Shown here: positions 8,036 through 8,530 of the stretch, piece after piece | Layout of the letters: each line of letters opens with the position of its first letter | Numbering within the stretch: position 1 is the stretch's first letter | Assembly: GCA_016214225.1 (NCBI GenBank) | Contig: JACROX010000034.1 | Location: 1 to 8,530 of the forward strand | Direction: 5' to 3' | Length of the DNA stretch: 8,530 nucleotides | Source: Candidatus Peregrinibacteria bacterium | GTDB lineage: Bacteria > Patescibacteriota > Gracilibacteria > UBA1369 > LOWO2-01-FULL-3 | Position numbers and translations under genes: made by a program | The notes under the pieces: generated by a model | The model's database searches: none | Told to the model about the DNA's origin: nothing | The model's input: only the letters and a program-made list of their open reading frames with translations

Positions 8036-8356
8036 TTATTTTGTTGCTGAGATTATATCCTTTAGCATATTTCTCATCATGTGTCGAAGAGGAGGTTGTT
8101 TGCGTAATCTGAAAATTTCCTCCAACTTCTTGGTGATTTTCGGATCCGTTGAATTTTGAATGATGTAGGTTTCGTGTGACAGCAATTTGTTAGGATGGTA
8201 GGCTGTCAATGTCATTAGTGTCACTATTGCCTGATCGAAACTCATTTGACTCAATTCTTGAATTGCCTTGTCCGGATTTTTTTTTGCGTCTGTAATCCAT
8301 TTCCTTATGAGTTGTTTCCCTTTTCCGACGGCCAGTTCTTCTATTATTTTAAACAT
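8036..8356 (-). CDS. Hypothetical helical protein, possibly the C-terminal part of a longer one
   Basis: This 106-residue reading frame begins MFKIIEELAVGKGKQLIRKW and ends LRHMMRNMLKDIISATK. It is rich in Lys, Ile and Leu, looks all-helical, and has no Cys, Trp-rich core, signal peptide or membrane segment that I can see. I do not recognise the family. The ATG has no Shine-Dalgarno, and the codons just upstream in the same frame read as ordinary protein back to a TGA at 8384-8386, and beyond it. It is therefore doubtful that translation really starts at 8356; the frame may be the tail of a larger, now interrupted gene (see the next entry). The stop is TAA and, with the rlmN stop, forms the palindrome TAAGGCCTTA. 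Confidence 0.5.
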   Translation of the reverse strand: MFKIIEELAVGKGKQLIRKWITDAKKNPDKAIQELSQMSFDQAIVTLMTLTAYHPNKLLSHETYIIQNSTDPKITKKLEEIFRLRKQPPLRHMMRNMLKDIISATK

Positions 8357-8530
8357 GCGTGGAAGTTCAGAGAGCGCGGATAGTCACGGAATCGGTAAAA
8401 CTTTTGACAGTGTTGTTAGTGTTGCTTGAGCCGCGTCCGATAGGGTTGAGAGCTTTTCTCTCTTTGCTTTGTCTTCGGGAGATTCAAGTTTTTTTTTGTA
8501 TCTTCAATACCGCATCCCCAAATTTATCGA
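8357..8530 (-). pseudogene. Interrupted upstream part of the 8036-8356 reading frame
   Basis: This 174-base stretch has no intact gene, but on the - strand it reads as plausible protein. From the window edge one frame gives DKFGDAVLKIQKK up to a run of nine A (8489-8497). After a one-base slip the text continues as LESPEDKAKREKLSTLSDAA, then QATLTTLSKVLPIP, and meets TGA at 8384-8386. In the same frame after the TGA come LSALSELPR and the ATG of the 106-codon frame. A single gene with a frameshift and a nonsense codon explains this best. The slip or TGA could also be sequence error near a contig end, or real recoding by slippage on the A-run. Without a slip, the frame would instead contain a second TGA further upstream. 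Confidence 0.4.

Noticed and set aside
8029..8038. TAAGGCCTTA as a terminator between rlmN and the convergent gene.
   Set aside because: The palindrome is made of the two opposing stop codons plus GGCC. It has no loop and only a short T stretch after it.

Overview
The window looks like part of a bacterial genome of low to moderate GC content: compact, with short gaps between genes and very few Shine-Dalgarno sequences. All genes read with the standard code. The gene content fits a small-genome lineage such as the Patescibacteria/CPR: an F-type ATP synthase operon with unusual gene order, a DUF475/TerC-type membrane protein, RlmN, and a membrane-anchored Cys-rich protein of unnamed family. That placement is an inference; there is no rRNA or other marker here to settle it. 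The window starts inside atpA and ends inside a broken reading frame, so it may be a whole short contig.

Region 1 (1-4939, + strand) is an ATP synthase operon: atpA (3' part), atpG, atpD, atpC, a two-helix AtpZ/AtpI-like protein, and atpB. Gaps are only 6-12 nt. F1 alpha, gamma, beta and epsilon are in the usual order, but the AtpZ-like and a-subunit genes, normally first in bacterial atp operons, follow atpC here. Subunits c, b and delta are not visible and would have to lie upstream of the window or elsewhere.

Region 2 (4933-5065) is a 118-119 bp near-perfect palindrome with terminal inverted repeats and a 7 bp direct repeat (TCACTAG) on each side. It looks like a non-autonomous MITE-type transposon inserted exactly at the atpB stop codon. 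It separates atpB from a DUF475/TerC-family membrane protein gene (5078-6001).

Region 3 (6015-6929, - strand) holds a 304-residue membrane-anchored protein with a CC-x8-C-x-H cluster and a GGGGCSV tail, convergent with the TerC-like gene. It is divergent from rlmN (7039-8031, + strand), which encodes a radical-SAM rRNA/tRNA adenine methyltransferase with all expected cysteines. The 109 bp between them carries the clearest promoter and the only good Shine-Dalgarno sequence in the window.

Region 4 (8036-8530, - strand) contains a 106-codon reading frame whose upstream sequence also reads as protein, but only across an in-frame TGA and a one-base slip at a run of nine A. It is a pseudogene, a recoded gene, or sequence error near a contig end.

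The ATP synthase genes build one complex. The other genes have no evident functional link to it. The points most worth following are the MITE-like palindrome, the rearranged atp order, the Cys-rich unknown and the interrupted frame at the right end.
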